Shown: piece by piece, positions 10,281 to 21,812 of the stretch | How the letters are laid out: each line of letters begins with the position of its first letter | Numbering within the stretch: the stretch's first letter is position 1 | Source of the DNA: Cadophora sp. MPI-SDFR-AT-0126 | Taxonomy: Eukaryota > Ascomycota > Leotiomycetes > Helotiales > Ploettnerulaceae | Length of the DNA: 64,000 nt | Assembly (NCBI GenBank): GCA_020747065.1 | Contig: JAGMVK010000003.1 | Coordinates: forward strand, 2,728,001 to 2,792,000 | Direction: 5' to 3' | The notes under the pieces: model-generated | What the model saw: the letters and a program-made list of their open reading frames with translations, nothing else | What the model was told of the DNA's origin: nothing | Databases searched by the model: none | Position numbers and translations under genes: made by a program

Positions 10281-12029
10281 TTATCCAATGTAAACAGGTA
10301 ATTGACTACCAAAATACTCGATCGGGACCCTCTCACCCGGTACGAAGAAGTGACAGGCACCCCAGCAAAAGGCCCTCATCATCATCATCACCCAAGCATC
10401 AACAATCATCTGCCGATCATGGAACCCCGTCTTCCTCATCTCCTCCACAATCTGCGGAAGCATCCTAAAATACCCATCCACATCAGCTTTATAATCAGCG
10501 CCCCAGTTGCGCACCATAGAAGTCTCGCCGCCTTCCTTGAACATGGCGAGCTTGATGTGGATCCGAAGGAGATGGTGATATCGGAATGGGTGTTGCTGTT
10601 CCCATTCATTGAGGAGCTTGGTGTATGTTGTGAGCGTGTCTAGAACAATGTCGAGATATTTCGGGTCGCGAGTTACCACCCATGATTCGTCCTGGATGCT
10701 GTACTCGTCTGTGTGATCCCAGGCCGCGTATTTGGTGCCGATGTCATGACAGATCTCCAATGCTTGTACGGTGTATGGACCGACGTCCTTGTGATGAACG
10801 ACAATGTATTCTTCCAAGCATAAACGAAAAGCTCTCCTTCCAATAGAGCTAGTTGTCACTCCGTGTACATTGTCGCTAGGTGCGGGTACCTGAACGAGAC
10901 TCGACCCCCTGTAGCGACTCGGACCAGTAGTGAGTGCAACTAAATCCGCGACCCTAAATTTGAACTCTGGGTTCTCCTTGAGAATCTGACTGAGAGCTGC
11001 AGATGAGGAACCACTCGGATCTAAAAAGCTCAAAGCGGCGACAATCTCGCTCTGCGTGGAAACAGTGAGATCAGGTAGACCAAGCAATGGTGCGGTCCTG
11101 AGAACCCCACACCCCAATCTGTCCGCGCTCGCGCGCGGAATGTAGATTTCTTCTTGCTCTGGCAAGATGGATCCAGTCACTAGTCTCTTCCGGAAATGAT
11201 TCTGCTCTGCCATCCGTAGTCGCTGGTTTCGTCCAGTGTATGAGTACTGTAATACGATACCAAGAGATCTCACGACCGTCGATGTGATGATATGGGAGTG
11301 TCCTTCTGCTCGCAAAATCCCGTCTGAGGGTCTGAAGTCTTTCCACTTCATCCCCATTCGCCTTGCCAGGACCGCAATGTCTGATAGCGTCGTTTTTGCG
11401 AGCGGCCTTACGACGTCTGGGGGCTGAAATGCCCAGGATCGCTCGCGAAACATGACCGCTGGCAGGCGTATGTTTGGAGGGGGATAGTCGATTGCTTCCC
11501 TAGCTGTCTCCTCATGATCTAGACAAGCTTGGGTATTCTCATGCACCCAATGGAGAAATGGCACCCAGCAGGCCAGTTCACCACGATTTCCTTTCTTTGC
11601 CTTCTGCGACTGAGCGGGCAAACGTTCTCGGCCATGTCCCCAACTTTGAGCTTGATACTGCGTCACGTAATCGTCCTGTGGTGCCTCCATCAACATCTCA
11701 TCAAAGTCCATGGACACAACCGGTACCAGTGACCTTTCTCTCGACAACTTACTGCCTGTAAGCAGAACCTGTCCCCTTCTACTCAAAGCTCCATCACCGA
11801 CCAGTGAGATCTCGGGGATGGTGTAGAGAGTTTCGAAGCGGAATTCACGCCACCTCCAGTGAAGTCGCGTCTTGCGAGCATACTCTCCCATGACATATTT
11901 GTGACATCTCCGGTACCCATCGGCTGTCGAAAAATATTGCTGGAGTAATTGGCCAATAGCGGCGACGAGCGCGACGAGGGCGATTGCCAGAGCGGCGCCG
12001 GCTAGCTTGGCTTCTGTACTGCTGGACAT
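10281..12029 (-). CDS. modin-like fungal protein
   Basis: Intronless, 582 aa from the ATG at 12029; an in-frame ATG at 12062 would add 11 residues. The N-terminus has one clear membrane segment (residues about 8-30, AGAALAIALVALVAAIGQLL), then DGYRRCHKYVMGEYARKT and HWRWREFRFE, a pattern I associate with fungal proteins annotated as related to Podospora modin, named in work on vegetative incompatibility. Trp-rich aromatic motifs recur (WAFQPPDVVRPLAKTT, MGMKWKDFRP). No catalytic motif is recognisable, so molecular function is unknown. It is convergent with the Zn2Cys6 gene, with only about 100 bp between the stop codons. Confidence 0.7.
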   Translation of the reverse strand: MSSSTEAKLAGAALAIALVALVAAIGQLLQQYFSTADGYRRCHKYVMGEYARKTRLHWRWREFRFETLYTIPEISLVGDGALSRRGQVLLTGSKLSRERSLVPVVSMDFDEMLMEAPQDDYVTQYQAQSWGHGRERLPAQSQKAKKGNRGELACWVPFLHWVHENTQACLDHEETAREAIDYPPPNIRLPAVMFRERSWAFQPPDVVRPLAKTTLSDIAVLARRMGMKWKDFRPSDGILRAEGHSHIITSTVVRSLGIVLQYSYTGRNQRLRMAEQNHFRKRLVTGSILPEQEEIYIPRASADRLGCGVLRTAPLLGLPDLTVSTQSEIVAALSFLDPSGSSSAALSQILKENPEFKFRVADLVALTTGPSRYRGSSLVQVPAPSDNVHGVTTSSIGRRAFRLCLEEYIVVHHKDVGPYTVQALEICHDIGTKYAAWDHTDEYSIQDESWVVTRDPKYLDIVLDTLTTYTKLLNEWEQQHPFRYHHLLRIHIKLAMFKEGGETSMVRNWGADYKADVDGYFRMLPQIVEEMRKTGFHDRQMIVDAWVMMMMRAFCWGACHFFVPGERVPIEYFGSQLPVYIG

Positions 12030-12619
12030 TGCGAATTGATTGATTGAATTGAGGTCTAACACTTCAGATCCATAGCAGTGGAATGATACGTGCTGATGGC
12101 GCCAATGTTTTGTGTTTCCTCACTTCAGATCAGCGCGTTGACCTCCCATCCTCAGCTCCCCGCGTCGTGTTGTAAAGGAGTTATTCGACTTTGTATATTC
12201 GGCTAAGATTTTCCAAGATTAGGATCAGATGGTGCATATGAGAATATCAATTCTCCCAAATGCATATGAGACGTGGTAGCTCAAGCTGGTCCCGATCTCA
12301 CGATGCCAAAATGAAGCGCATCCTTCGTCCTTTCTCACGTGCTTGGCATCCAAATCACGTGCGTGTTTTCACATACCTCGATGATGTTGGGGTTTGAGGA
12401 ACGCGAGGCGCCTGTTTCAGTGACTGGAAGGATGCTGTTGGAAGATTCACTTCGGTCAGGCTCATAGAGATCCATCTGTTCACTCTTCCCTTGTCTCGAC
12501 AAAATCATTTGTTGACTTTCACCGGCAAGTCGAAGACAGGAAATGTATGTCCTCAGCAGCTTTGAGGACAAGAGAAGTGTTTCAATGTCTTTCTCGATCT
12601 CTTATCCAGGTACATATCT
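12030..12619. other. intergenic, promoter of modin-like gene
   Basis: No gene seen. It carries two CACGTG boxes (12336-12341 and 12356-12361), an 11-bp direct repeat tgcatatgaga (12233 and 12261) and a perfect inverted repeat with 6-bp arms between them (12240-12255). Confidence 0.45.
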
Positions 12620-13221
12620 TTACTTCTGCTTCAACTCATATATCCCGAACCGATTCCCAGCCACATCTTTGAAATACATGTAGTATCCATTCTCGCTCTC
12701 GGGCTCCTTTTCACTCATGACAACGCCTCCAAGTTTCTCGACTTGTACCTTTGTCTTGCAAGCCATTAGCATCACATTGTCAATCTTCCGTTTTGGTGCT
12801 TTACCTTTTCGATACTTTCCACAAAATGGTAGATCGTTACTCCCATTCCATTCTTCAGGTCCCCTCCCTTACATTCAGCAGGGACTTGGACAATTCCACC
12901 TGTCAGACCTACACAAAGAAATTTCAGTAACCATTCCACGAGGTAGGTAAGGGATAGCCCTAGAAACTCACCCATCTTCCCAGCGAAGCTGAACATCGCA
13001 ATCTTCTCTTCCATGTAAGTATCCGTGGCGGCTTTCCATTCCCATGAGGGGAAGAGAGCAGCGTAGAATTTCTACAGACAATGGTTATGAACAAGATATA
13101 TCAGACTGGATAAAGAATCATAACGACGACGAACCTTGCACGCGGGGACATCTGCAGCTGGTATCTCAACCCAGCATGGAGTACCAATTGGTGGAGGGAC
13201 CCATTTCTCGGCTTCAGACAT
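12620..13221 (-). CDS. VOC / glyoxalase-bleomycin resistance fold protein
   Basis: Four exons, complement(12620..12754, 12805..12908, 12972..13071, 13135..13221), give 141 aa, a normal single-domain VOC length. The fold shows as two beta-alpha-beta-beta-beta halves: PCWVEIPAADVPACKKFYAALFPSWEW, then GLTGGIVQVP in half one; YHFVESIEK, VEKLGGVVMSEK and YMYFKDVAGNRFGIYEL in half two. Proteins ending in AGNRFGIYE are commonly annotated as glyoxalase family; true glyoxalase I activity is not implied. The acceptor at 12755 rather than 12749 was preferred because it keeps the usual helix length before LGG. The leader is short and Lys-rich. Confidence 0.8.
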
Positions 13222-14619
13222 GTTTGTTTCTTTGAGCTTGGACTTGGACTTGAAGACTTGGAATTGAAAGAAGATCTTGTTGGCAGTTATTTGGGAATAG
13301 AGGATTGCAAGACTGACTTGGGAAAAAGCGGCAAACAAAGCGACCTTTAAGTGTTCGGATAGCCCTCTCAAAGTAGGGAGGAAATCTTACAACTCACAGG
13401 ATTCTCCGTCTTACACCGCTATCTTTGAGCCATGAAACGCCTTTCAGGCATCATCCTTAGTCCAGCATACAAATCATATTCATGGTTTCCAGCCATGTCA
13501 AGCCTCAGCAGTGTTTTCATGTTCATCAACACCAGTTCTGGTTGGCGAGGGATGCGGGGTTGACTTGGCGCGGCATGGAGGGCCAATCCGCGAGCACACG
13601 TGTGAGTCAACGCGAAAGTGGCACGGTATCTGGTGATACAGCTGAACAAAATGCCGTGCGCATAGTACGAGACGGCAGAGGCAATGATACTGGGTTGGTG
13701 TTGGCAGCGGGTGAGGCATGCGTGCAAGCACTAGAGACCCTCCTGAACGCCTAGTCTGTATTCAATGTAATCAAAGAGTTAGGATTTGAAGTACGAAAGT
13801 ATAATTAGTCCATGAAATTGACACTGTACAGTCCAGTATTTTAAATTTGCTCTTAATTCCGGTGGACTACTTACTATGTGCCCTCTACTTTGCTTCCCAA
13901 AGCGAGTACTAATGTACCAGAGAGCTTAAACCGGAACGTTTGCCCAATCACAGCGAACTCGTTGAAGCAACTATTTCATTGAATGCTCTACTATCGAGAA
14001 CGTGGTACCCTTTCTTGTCTTCAGCCTTCCACGTCCCTCTTGATCATTATCGGTTGGAGATCAAGATACTTGAGATGTTTTGGCTCGCTAAAACAAGCAA
14101 CTGTTTTTCAGGATGTTGCGGAAGGTGGATTGTAAGGCTTCTTTGCACCACTTGTCGTCCAATTGCAACCTCCGACTTCTATCATAAGGCAAAAAACTGA
14201 ATGTGAACCGCAAAAGTTTTTCGCTATTTATCGATTACATTGACACCCGTCCTAATTTGATGCTAAAGGTTATTCGGCTAACCCCCTGAGCTTAGAAACA
14301 CAACGTGTTTTGAGTTTGAACACTTCCCCACGTTGAAAAGGCAATCACTCCCAGGTCGTCCCAGATCCGTCACATACAAATCGTTGACAACCTCCGAAAG
14401 CGAGTTCCGAACAAAGTTCTTCAATTTTCTCGGAGCAGGGCAAATAGCAGTCCGTACCGTACCTAGGCGACTCGCCAAAGACCGAACCTCGGCCCAAACA
14501 CTCGGGCAAGCTTTTCCAAGCCCAATTGCCATCCCGCAGCACAGTGACGTTTGTGGGGTCTCCATACCGACACTACCCAAACAAAAGGCTGCCACACCCC
14601 AACTTCGAACTCGCCCGCC
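13222..14619. other. intergenic
   Basis: About 1.4 kb without a supported gene. Open frames of 60-100 codons lie on both strands and overlap each other, with no motif, signal peptide or splice structure that I trust. Confidence 0.4.
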
Positions 14620-14784
14620 ATGAGCAAAGTCGTCAGTATCGTATCTGGCATCATTCTCAGCTCCATCGTAGCCTACATCCTCCCCATATACATAGCCTGG
14701 GTTCCTGATTTCGACATCTGGGTGTTCCTTCTGCTCGTTGGCCTCAATCTTACACAATGCCTACCGAATCCGAATACCCCTTGA
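14620..14784 (+). CDS. small hydrophobic ORF (54 aa) overlapping the start of the acyl-CoA ligase gene
   Basis: The frame opens at ATG 14620 and ends with TGA at 14782-14784, 25 bases inside the downstream CDS and in another frame. The product would be mostly membrane-like (SIVSGIILSSIVAYILPIYI, then a second segment DIWVFLLLVGLNL) and ends NPNTP. It could be a real small membrane protein, a regulatory upstream ORF that restrains translation of the ligase, or chance. No family is recognised. Confidence 0.25.
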   Translation: MSKVVSIVSGIILSSIVAYILPIYIAWVPDFDIWVFLLLVGLNLTQCLPNPNTP

Positions 14785-16532
14785 TTGACATCCCAAATGT
14801 GGACTTATGGACCTTCTTGTTCGAGAGGAAGGATAGAGAGTTTCCGGACGACAAAGGTAGCGTCTGCGCAGCTCAACGCCGGTCAGAATAGTGTTAATTG
14901 GGAGAATTTTAGTAATCTATGTCGACCCCGATACGAATCGATCCTACACATATGCGCAGGTCCGTAGCACGGCTCTCGATTTCGGGAAAGGGCTCAAGGC
15001 GAATTGGGAATGGAAGAAAGGCGATGTTCTTGCCCTATTCTCTCCCAACTGTATCGATACGCCAGCTTTGACTTGGGGCATACATTGGGCTGGCGGGATC
15101 CTCTCCCCCGCGAATCCAGGTTATACTGCAGACGAATTAGCATTCCAATTGAAGGACTCTGGAGCCAAGGCGCTGGCAACGCAAAAGCCATTCCTTAAGA
15201 TTGCGCAGGAGGCATGTAAGAAAGTTGGGATAGATGAGGACCGAATAATCTTGATTGGAGACGAGAAGGACGAGACGGCGAAGTTCAAGCATTTCACCAA
15301 CATAAGGAACATATCTGGAGCAACAAGGTTCAGGAAAGCAAAGATTGACCCGAAGAAAGATCTTGCTTTTTTGGTCTACAGTTCTGGAACGACTGGTCAT
15401 CCTAAAGGCGTAATGCTGTCACATTCTAATATTGTTTCGAATGTTATGATGTTGAAGGTTGGAGAAGGGGGGAATCTGAGCTGGAAAGGAGGGAAGAATA
15501 ACGAAGGTGACAAGATTTTGGCTTTCCTACCCTTCTTCCACATCTACGTAAGTTTCGAATTTCATTCATCGGGAAGCAAATTGCAGCTACTGATACTCGC
15601 AGGGTCTTACATGTCTGATCCATCAATCCATCTACTCCGGTCTTACACTCGTGGTAATGCCAAAATTCGAGCTCGAGAAGTTCTGCAGTCACATTCAAAA
15701 ACACAGAATAACTTTCGCATACGTTGTTCCTCCAATCATACTTCTGCTCGGCAAATCCCCTATTGTGGACAACTACGACTTATCCTCTATCCGCATGATG
15801 AATTCTGGGGCAGCCCCTCTTACAAAAGACCTAGTAGACGCTGTCTACAAGCGTCTCAAGATCCCTATTAAGCAAGGTTACGGCTTGAGCGAGACGAGTC
15901 CAACGACACACACCCAACCTTGGGCAGACTGGAATAAGTCGATAGGTAGTGTCGGCCGCCTCCTCCCAAACCAGACAGCCAAATACATGTCCGAAGACGA
16001 GAAGGAGGTCCCCGCCGGCCAAACAGGCGAGCTCTGGATCAAAGGGCCCAACGTCTTCCTCGGGTATCTGAACAACGTCGAAGGCACCAAGAACGCCTTG
16101 ACCTCTGACGGATACTTCAAAACCGGCGATGTCGGGCACCAAGACAAAAATGGCAACTTCTACATCACAGACCGCGTCAAGGAACTCATCAAATACAAAG
16201 GCTTCCAAGTGCCTCCCGCCGAGCTGGAGGGTTATCTCATCGGCCACCCTGATATCGACGATGTTGCTGTCATCGGCATCGAGGATCGTGACCAGGCGAC
16301 TGAAGTTCCACGCGCGTATGTAGTGCCTAAGAAAGGTGTTGAGGGGAGCAAAGAGAAGGAGAAGGAGATCATGGAGTGGCTTGCTAAGAAGGTTGCCAGT
16401 CATAAGAAATTGAGGGGCGGTGTGCGTTTTGTGGATGAGGTGCCGAAGAGTGCAAGTGGGAAGATTCTGAGGAGAGTGCTGAAAGCTCAGGCTATTGAGG
16501 AGGATAAGAAGGGCGCGAAGGCGAAGTTATGA
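14757..16532 (+). CDS. 4-coumarate-CoA ligase-like acyl-CoA synthetase, peroxisomal
   Basis: Three exons, 14757..14856, 14913..15547, 15603..16532, give 554 aa. It belongs to the ANL superfamily: the acid is adenylated by ATP, then transferred to CoA. Seen in order are the P-loop-like YSSGTTGHPKGVM, LPFFHIYGL at the exon 2/3 join, GYGLSETSPTTH, YFKTGDVGH, ITDRVKELIKYKGFQVPPAE (hinge and A8) and SASGKILRR with the catalytic Lys (A10). The protein ends in -AKL, a PTS1 peroxisomal signal, so beta-oxidation-type activation of a fatty or aromatic acid is likely. The start at 14757 precedes the conserved LWTFLFER. The substrate is not predictable. The 3' neighbour is a convergent regulator 2.4 kb away. 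Confidence 0.9.
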
Positions 16533-18918
16533 GGACGGTTCCATATTTGCTCAGATTTCATCTCTGGGAATATGGCTGTTCGGTACCGGTTGGCCAGGAA
16601 ATGGAATTCGGTACGAATTGGATCTTATGATGAGTATGTAGATGTCTGTACACTGATATCTGACATAGCACAATGTCGCAATATCTGTCGAACACTAGCA
16701 GAATTCGCCCAGATGAAATCCAAGGTTCTGTGATATCCTCCTTTCTGACTCAGCGACATCAGCCTTGCTTGGGCAGAAGGACACCCAAATGCGTTCTTTT
16801 ACCCCTTAGACGTGGTTATAGTCACCTCGCCAGTGATGTGGAACAGAAAGCTCTCCTTAGATCAATCACAATGACAAGCACCATCACAACCAAAACACTG
16901 ACAACCAAAGATGGGAAGCAAGCCAAGTGTTCATTCCGAAAGATCTACGGTACCAATACAGCCTCGACCAATATCTCCGCCGCATATTAGATCCAACAAA
17001 CAACCTCAGACTCCCCCTTGCCAGTTGTGTTCCTCTTTTTTTTCTTCCCGCCTCAGAAAAAGATCAAACTCCACATCCCCATAACTCCTCCAACAAAATG
17101 CTAGAAGTCAAAAGCCAAAATAGCGTTCGTTGATCCATGCACACATCCCGCTGTACAGTACAGAACATGTGTAAGTGACTATCTCGTCTCGTCAAGTCAT
17201 AGAAACATCTCGTCGTCCCTTCCGAAACTTTTCCTTTCATCTTTTTTTTCTTCCTTTTAAGACTTTCTTCAAAACAACGGGGCGCGCGCGAGCATACATA
17301 CAAAACATAAGCATAAATGTCATCAAACATGGTATCAACCCTAGGAATGATACACATGCGCCAATGCTGAGAACTCCTGAGCAAGTGTAGATGCGAACAG
17401 GAGTGGGCCGGTACAACCGATCAAGTTTTCCTCGGCTCATCCGGTTAATGCGCCGCTGGAAAATGCATTCCAGTGAGCAAACCTGCGTGCCGCCGGAAGA
17501 CAGCAAACGGCAGATCTGTAGCAGAATATGGAGGAGTGGGAGTGAGAATGTTGTGTTGCGTGGCATACTGTCGATGTATTGTTGTGTTTGTGGTTTCGCG
17601 GTTCAAGACATGTTGGCGACAGGGTACTGATGTCCGTGTCGCTCCTCTCGTGGTGGAAGACGACAAAAAGTTCTTGTGCTTTGGGACTGGCCAAGGATTT
17701 CAGCTCGAAGATACTTAGTAGTCTTAAAGCTCGTTAGCCATAGGACTTCGTGCTTCGCATTTTGAAGGCTGACATACAACCAGATGCTGTATCCATCCCA
17801 AGAGCACCCAACACTCCAGGTATATGCACTCAACAGTTGAGTCTCTGGACCCTGTTAGTAAGTGAGAGGAAAGTTATGTGTCTTGCAACTGACCAATTAC
17901 GACTCAAGCACGAATCTAGATGATTCGCAACATCTCCTCCTCCTTAACAGATAATCCCAACATTGCAAAACAAGGCTGATCGCACTGCTCACTACGACCA
18001 GATGAGAGGGAGACGATCCACCGACCAGAAGATCAATTAGACTGCCTCTCTCTCCACTTGCGGTATATAGTAAACGAAATATTATTTGCCCCTTCGGCGC
18101 AGGGCTTTTCTCGGGGTCCTAAATCCCGAGAGGAAGACGTGACCTAAAAATCATCAATTCTGGGAAGCTGAAAATGCGGATATTTTGGACTTACCATCCA
18201 CCCCACTGTCTATCACTTAATGCCCATTATGTCGGACACGAGTGGACATTCGACATTTGGCGTTAGCACCATTGTGCGTGCAAAGATTCTCCTCGGCCGA
18301 GTCCGAGACGCTGGCTTCGGAGCAAAGTAATGGCGCTCGATCATTTGATATGTCCGCTGAGGATATATCAAACCAGGACCAGGACAAATTATCCTGAGTG
18401 CCATTCTTACTATCGCGCTTATCTCCTTCAGAAAGAATCCCGCCAAATGCGTGTAGCCGCGCACAAATCTGAAGTGTGTCTCCAGGAATAAAGCCCCCAT
18501 TCAACAAGAAAAGCCGCTTCCAGTGACTACACCACCTTCGAAGAGGCCAGCCAACCAGGCGACACGGTAGGTCCTACAAAAGTAGGTTCCGTGTGCCGTT
18601 TCTCTACCTCGGAGCAAATACTAAATTCTTCACAAATACCTCGCCGATGGGTGATGGAATTTCGTAGCAGACCATTACACCCAAAGGAGCCTTTTTATGT
18701 CATGCTCAGGACGACGAATATTGTAACGACAGAAATTGATCAAGAATTGACCTGAGATTATGAATGTGCGAAATTATATTATATTTCTTCGCTAACTTAG
18801 TAGTGAACATAGGGGGAAGCTAGTAAGTAGCCGGGAATCTTACCAAGTTTCCAAAATTTCGCGAGATCGATCTCGAGTTCTTCTTTAAGCATGAAGTCAT
18901 CGCCCATCAGCGCGCCCG
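16533..18918. other. 2.4-kb intergenic gap between convergent genes
   Basis: No supported gene. A (GC)n-like run with poly-T tract lies at 17240-17292. Several 60-110-codon open frames overlap on opposite strands and carry no recognisable motif. A long 3' UTR or non-coding transcript could hide here. Confidence 0.35.
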
Positions 18919-21812
18919 TCATCCGAAAAACTCCCCTGCAACAAGAGTCTCCCATGGCTTTCCTGTCTCCCACACTCGTTCCATCAGAGCACGGGCTTTG
19001 TGGATTTGTGTCATGCCAACCATCTCCATGCCCTTGATTCTGTCCAGAATATCTGCTCTCTGTCTGTCGTCCTGTGTGTCACAGCCGGCAGTGAACATGG
19101 GGAAAAGCAGACATGCTTCTGCACTACTCCCACGACGGACCTTGTATAGCGCGCCGAATATCTCACGTACGGCAATCTGTACATCTGAATGTTTTGACTG
19201 TTTACCCAGGATTCTCCTGTGCAAGTGTACCAGACCTGCCCAATGGAAGGCTTCGTTCGTAGCTGTCATTTCGAGACTGTCCCATTGATAGGCGGCTTCT
19301 CCGCTGGACTGCATATGAGTGCACGGTTTCGATGGATGAAGAAGCGATTCAGCAAGATCTTTTTCGAGCTTCTGTGCGCGCTTGATTATGTCATCGGAAG
19401 GCTCCCACGTTGCAATGATCTCATGGTCCGGACCGATCCGCTCAATATCACAGACTCGAGAAAGCTCAGCGACCGTAGCAAGAAGCCGGACACATTTACT
19501 TGTGAAGCCTAGAATGCAGTCGATCTGATAGTCATTCTCGTCACTGCTATCAATGTCAGGTACCCAAGACTAGTCTGAATTAGCAAGATTCTAGAATGTC
19601 TTTCTCAAGGAAAATAGAACTTCCCAGAGTCGAGGCATTAGCCTGGCCGCCACTCAGGCTACCTAATACATCCAAATATGCGAACCAACTCCAAAGGAAT
19701 GACAGAACTTTATCTCCACGCGATGCACTCTGAACGTTCTGTGCACCTCCTCTCGCCGTGATCATTTGACGAGCTGTATCAAGATGGTTCTGCCATGGGA
19801 CCTCAACACCAAATGCTTTCGGAGAAATAATTTCTAGGGAAGCAAGCATAATCGCAGTTGCGAGGTTTGCATTCGAGATGATCTGGTTGGGATCATCCAG
19901 AGCTCTTCGTAGATTCGGGAATATGTCTTGCACCCAAAGAGCAATGCGGACTTCCGGCTCTGGCTGTCGAAGTAAACGAGCCCTGTGTGATGCCGAATAC
20001 GCCAGTAAGAGATTGAGCAGATTGTCATCTTGGAGAGCCATCTGGGGTAAGATGCTCTTAAAAGGATTAGATGAGCAGTTGTGTGGGACTAAACACCCGG
20101 CCGTATGATTAATGAAATGATGAAAATATAGCAGGTTCATTGGATGGTCCTTGAGCTTGGTTGGCAGCTCACCGTAATATCTGGGGATGCGAATAGTGAC
20201 AGGCTTGTCGTAATAACTTCCACTCGCGAAACCAGAACTGTTTGTGTCCATGCCAAAGCCGAATTCAATCGGAGTTGAGCCGCCATCGCCATCGATATTG
20301 TACTCCAAGTGATCTCGAGAGAGCAACGGTGATGAGCCCGAAATTGCGTTAACATCGTCATTCTTGCCGAAGTCAAGGTCTTTGAAACCCCGATCGATTC
20401 CCAAAGTTATCGTGTCGGAAAAAATGTCTTGGTATTGACCTGACCAATCCTGAGAATCTGGATTGCTCCTAGGAGCTGGTATTCCAGGGGGCCCAGAAAG
20501 TAATGAATTTACCGATAGTCGTCTCAGATCTGGTGAATTCTGAGAAAGATGTGGTGATGACTTTGCAGTATATGGTCTATATGCATCGTCCCCATTCTCT
20601 GATGCTGGTGTCATAGGATTGCTGGTCGATCCTGGTGTGTGATAGGAAGCGGAATGATCAGCATTATAATTATAAGATGGTAGTAAACTCGCACTTGGGG
20701 GTGGCATCGAAGTGGCATGAGACCCCCCGATGTCAGTGCCGGGATTCCGACGCATGCGTTTCCGAGGTCTGTCACGGCCAGGAATATCTTGAATTTCATC
20801 CCCTGTACTAACGAAGAATGGAGGAGTTGTAGCAGGGCTCTCCAAGGCTGGGAAAGTTGCGCTCCGATTGGAAAAGGTGTCAACACTTGGACTTTTTATG
20901 TCGTAATCACTAGGTGTCGAAGAGTCCTCTTGGACAGTATCCCGAACCCTTGAGAGGGCTGCTGCTGGCGCTTGGCCCGGCATCGATGACCCGGTCGCCT
21001 GAACCCTTGCCAAGTATCTTTCATATGATTCCGTGTACCTAGTTCCTTGTGTGGGCATCGGCGATAGGGGAGGATTGAATTCTCTGGTAAGAGCAGGATC
21101 CAACGGCATAGGAGGTACCTGGAGAGGAGGAGCAGGAGAAATCGGAGGAGGGTAAGAAGCGGAGAAGGTATGAGGTCCTGAGCCCGTAGGGTTGTCTGGT
21201 TGCCCGAAAGATGGGAGTCTTGGGAGTGCCATGTCCTTAAAGCTCATGGGCACTTCATTGCCAACGGGAGAAGGTGTCGAGTTCGCAGTGGAATCCTCCT
21301 GTGGCGGGTATATCAGTCCTGCATGTTGGCACTTAGAGAAAAGGTGGTTTGAACCTCAGGTGGACCAGTCTGCCATTTTAATTTGAGATGGAAATCGCAC
21401 TTGACGTTCTGTCGTTCGCAATTGAGGCAGGTAGGGCGTCGTTCATCGCATTTGACTTTCCTTATTTTGCATGGACTGGCGGAAATTAGCTTGTGATCGA
21501 CATCCAATACATTCACAGCTCCAAAAGCAGTGTCATCTTATTAAATGCTAAAATCACAGTATACAAAACACTTTGTGTTGTAGATGTTCTTCGCAGGGAT
21601 CCTGGAGCCAACTCTCGTAGCACTCCAACAGCCTGATCATTTCTGCGGAATCCAGTAGATCTCGAAGTCGTTCTCAGGCTGAGTTTGATCCACTTGGTCC
21701 CCCTCTCATATACCCAATGCAGTATACCATTCAAATAAAGCTAAACTCACTTGCAACCTGTTCGACTCCTCCGTTTGGGCTCTGGCGCGCCAGGCTTCTT
21801 CTTTCGAGGCAT
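18919..21812 (-). CDS. Zn(II)2Cys6 transcription factor with fungal-specific domain 2
   Basis: Exons complement(18919..19569, 19643..21298, 21355..21475, 21751..21812), about 829 aa. The zinc cluster spans the first intron: Cys20-x2-Cys23-x6-Cys30-x6-Cys37-x2-Cys40-x6-Cys47 (PCKIRKVKCDERRPTC), preceded by a basic MPRKKKPG start. A long Ser/Pro-rich linker (about residues 60-350) leads to a domain of the PF11951 type (YYFHHFINHTA, LLAYSASHRAR, FAYLDVLGSLSGG, DIDSSDENDYQIDCILGFT, HWAGLVHLHRRILG). The last intron is problematic: its acceptor (ctag before 19569) is clear, but no GT donor in range keeps the frame. A GC donor after 19643 (CAG|gctaat) does, and is used here. The N-terminal join is solid. 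Confidence 0.8.

Noticed and set aside
10381..10390. catcatcatcatc run as a microsatellite feature
   Set aside because: It is short and lies within the coding end of the modin-like gene (antisense Met/Met run); nothing remarkable.
13482..13754. 90-codon plus-strand frame and overlapping minus-strand frames
   Set aside because: Opposing frames with no family resemblance; composition alone explains them.
14278..14757. 159-codon minus-strand frame upstream of the ligase gene
   Set aside because: It lies antisense to the ligase leader, has no recognisable domain, and its length can arise from the GC-rich composition.
18213..18507. Two overlapping minus-strand frames of about 95 codons
   Set aside because: Two frames open at once over the same bases, neither with motifs or splice sites.
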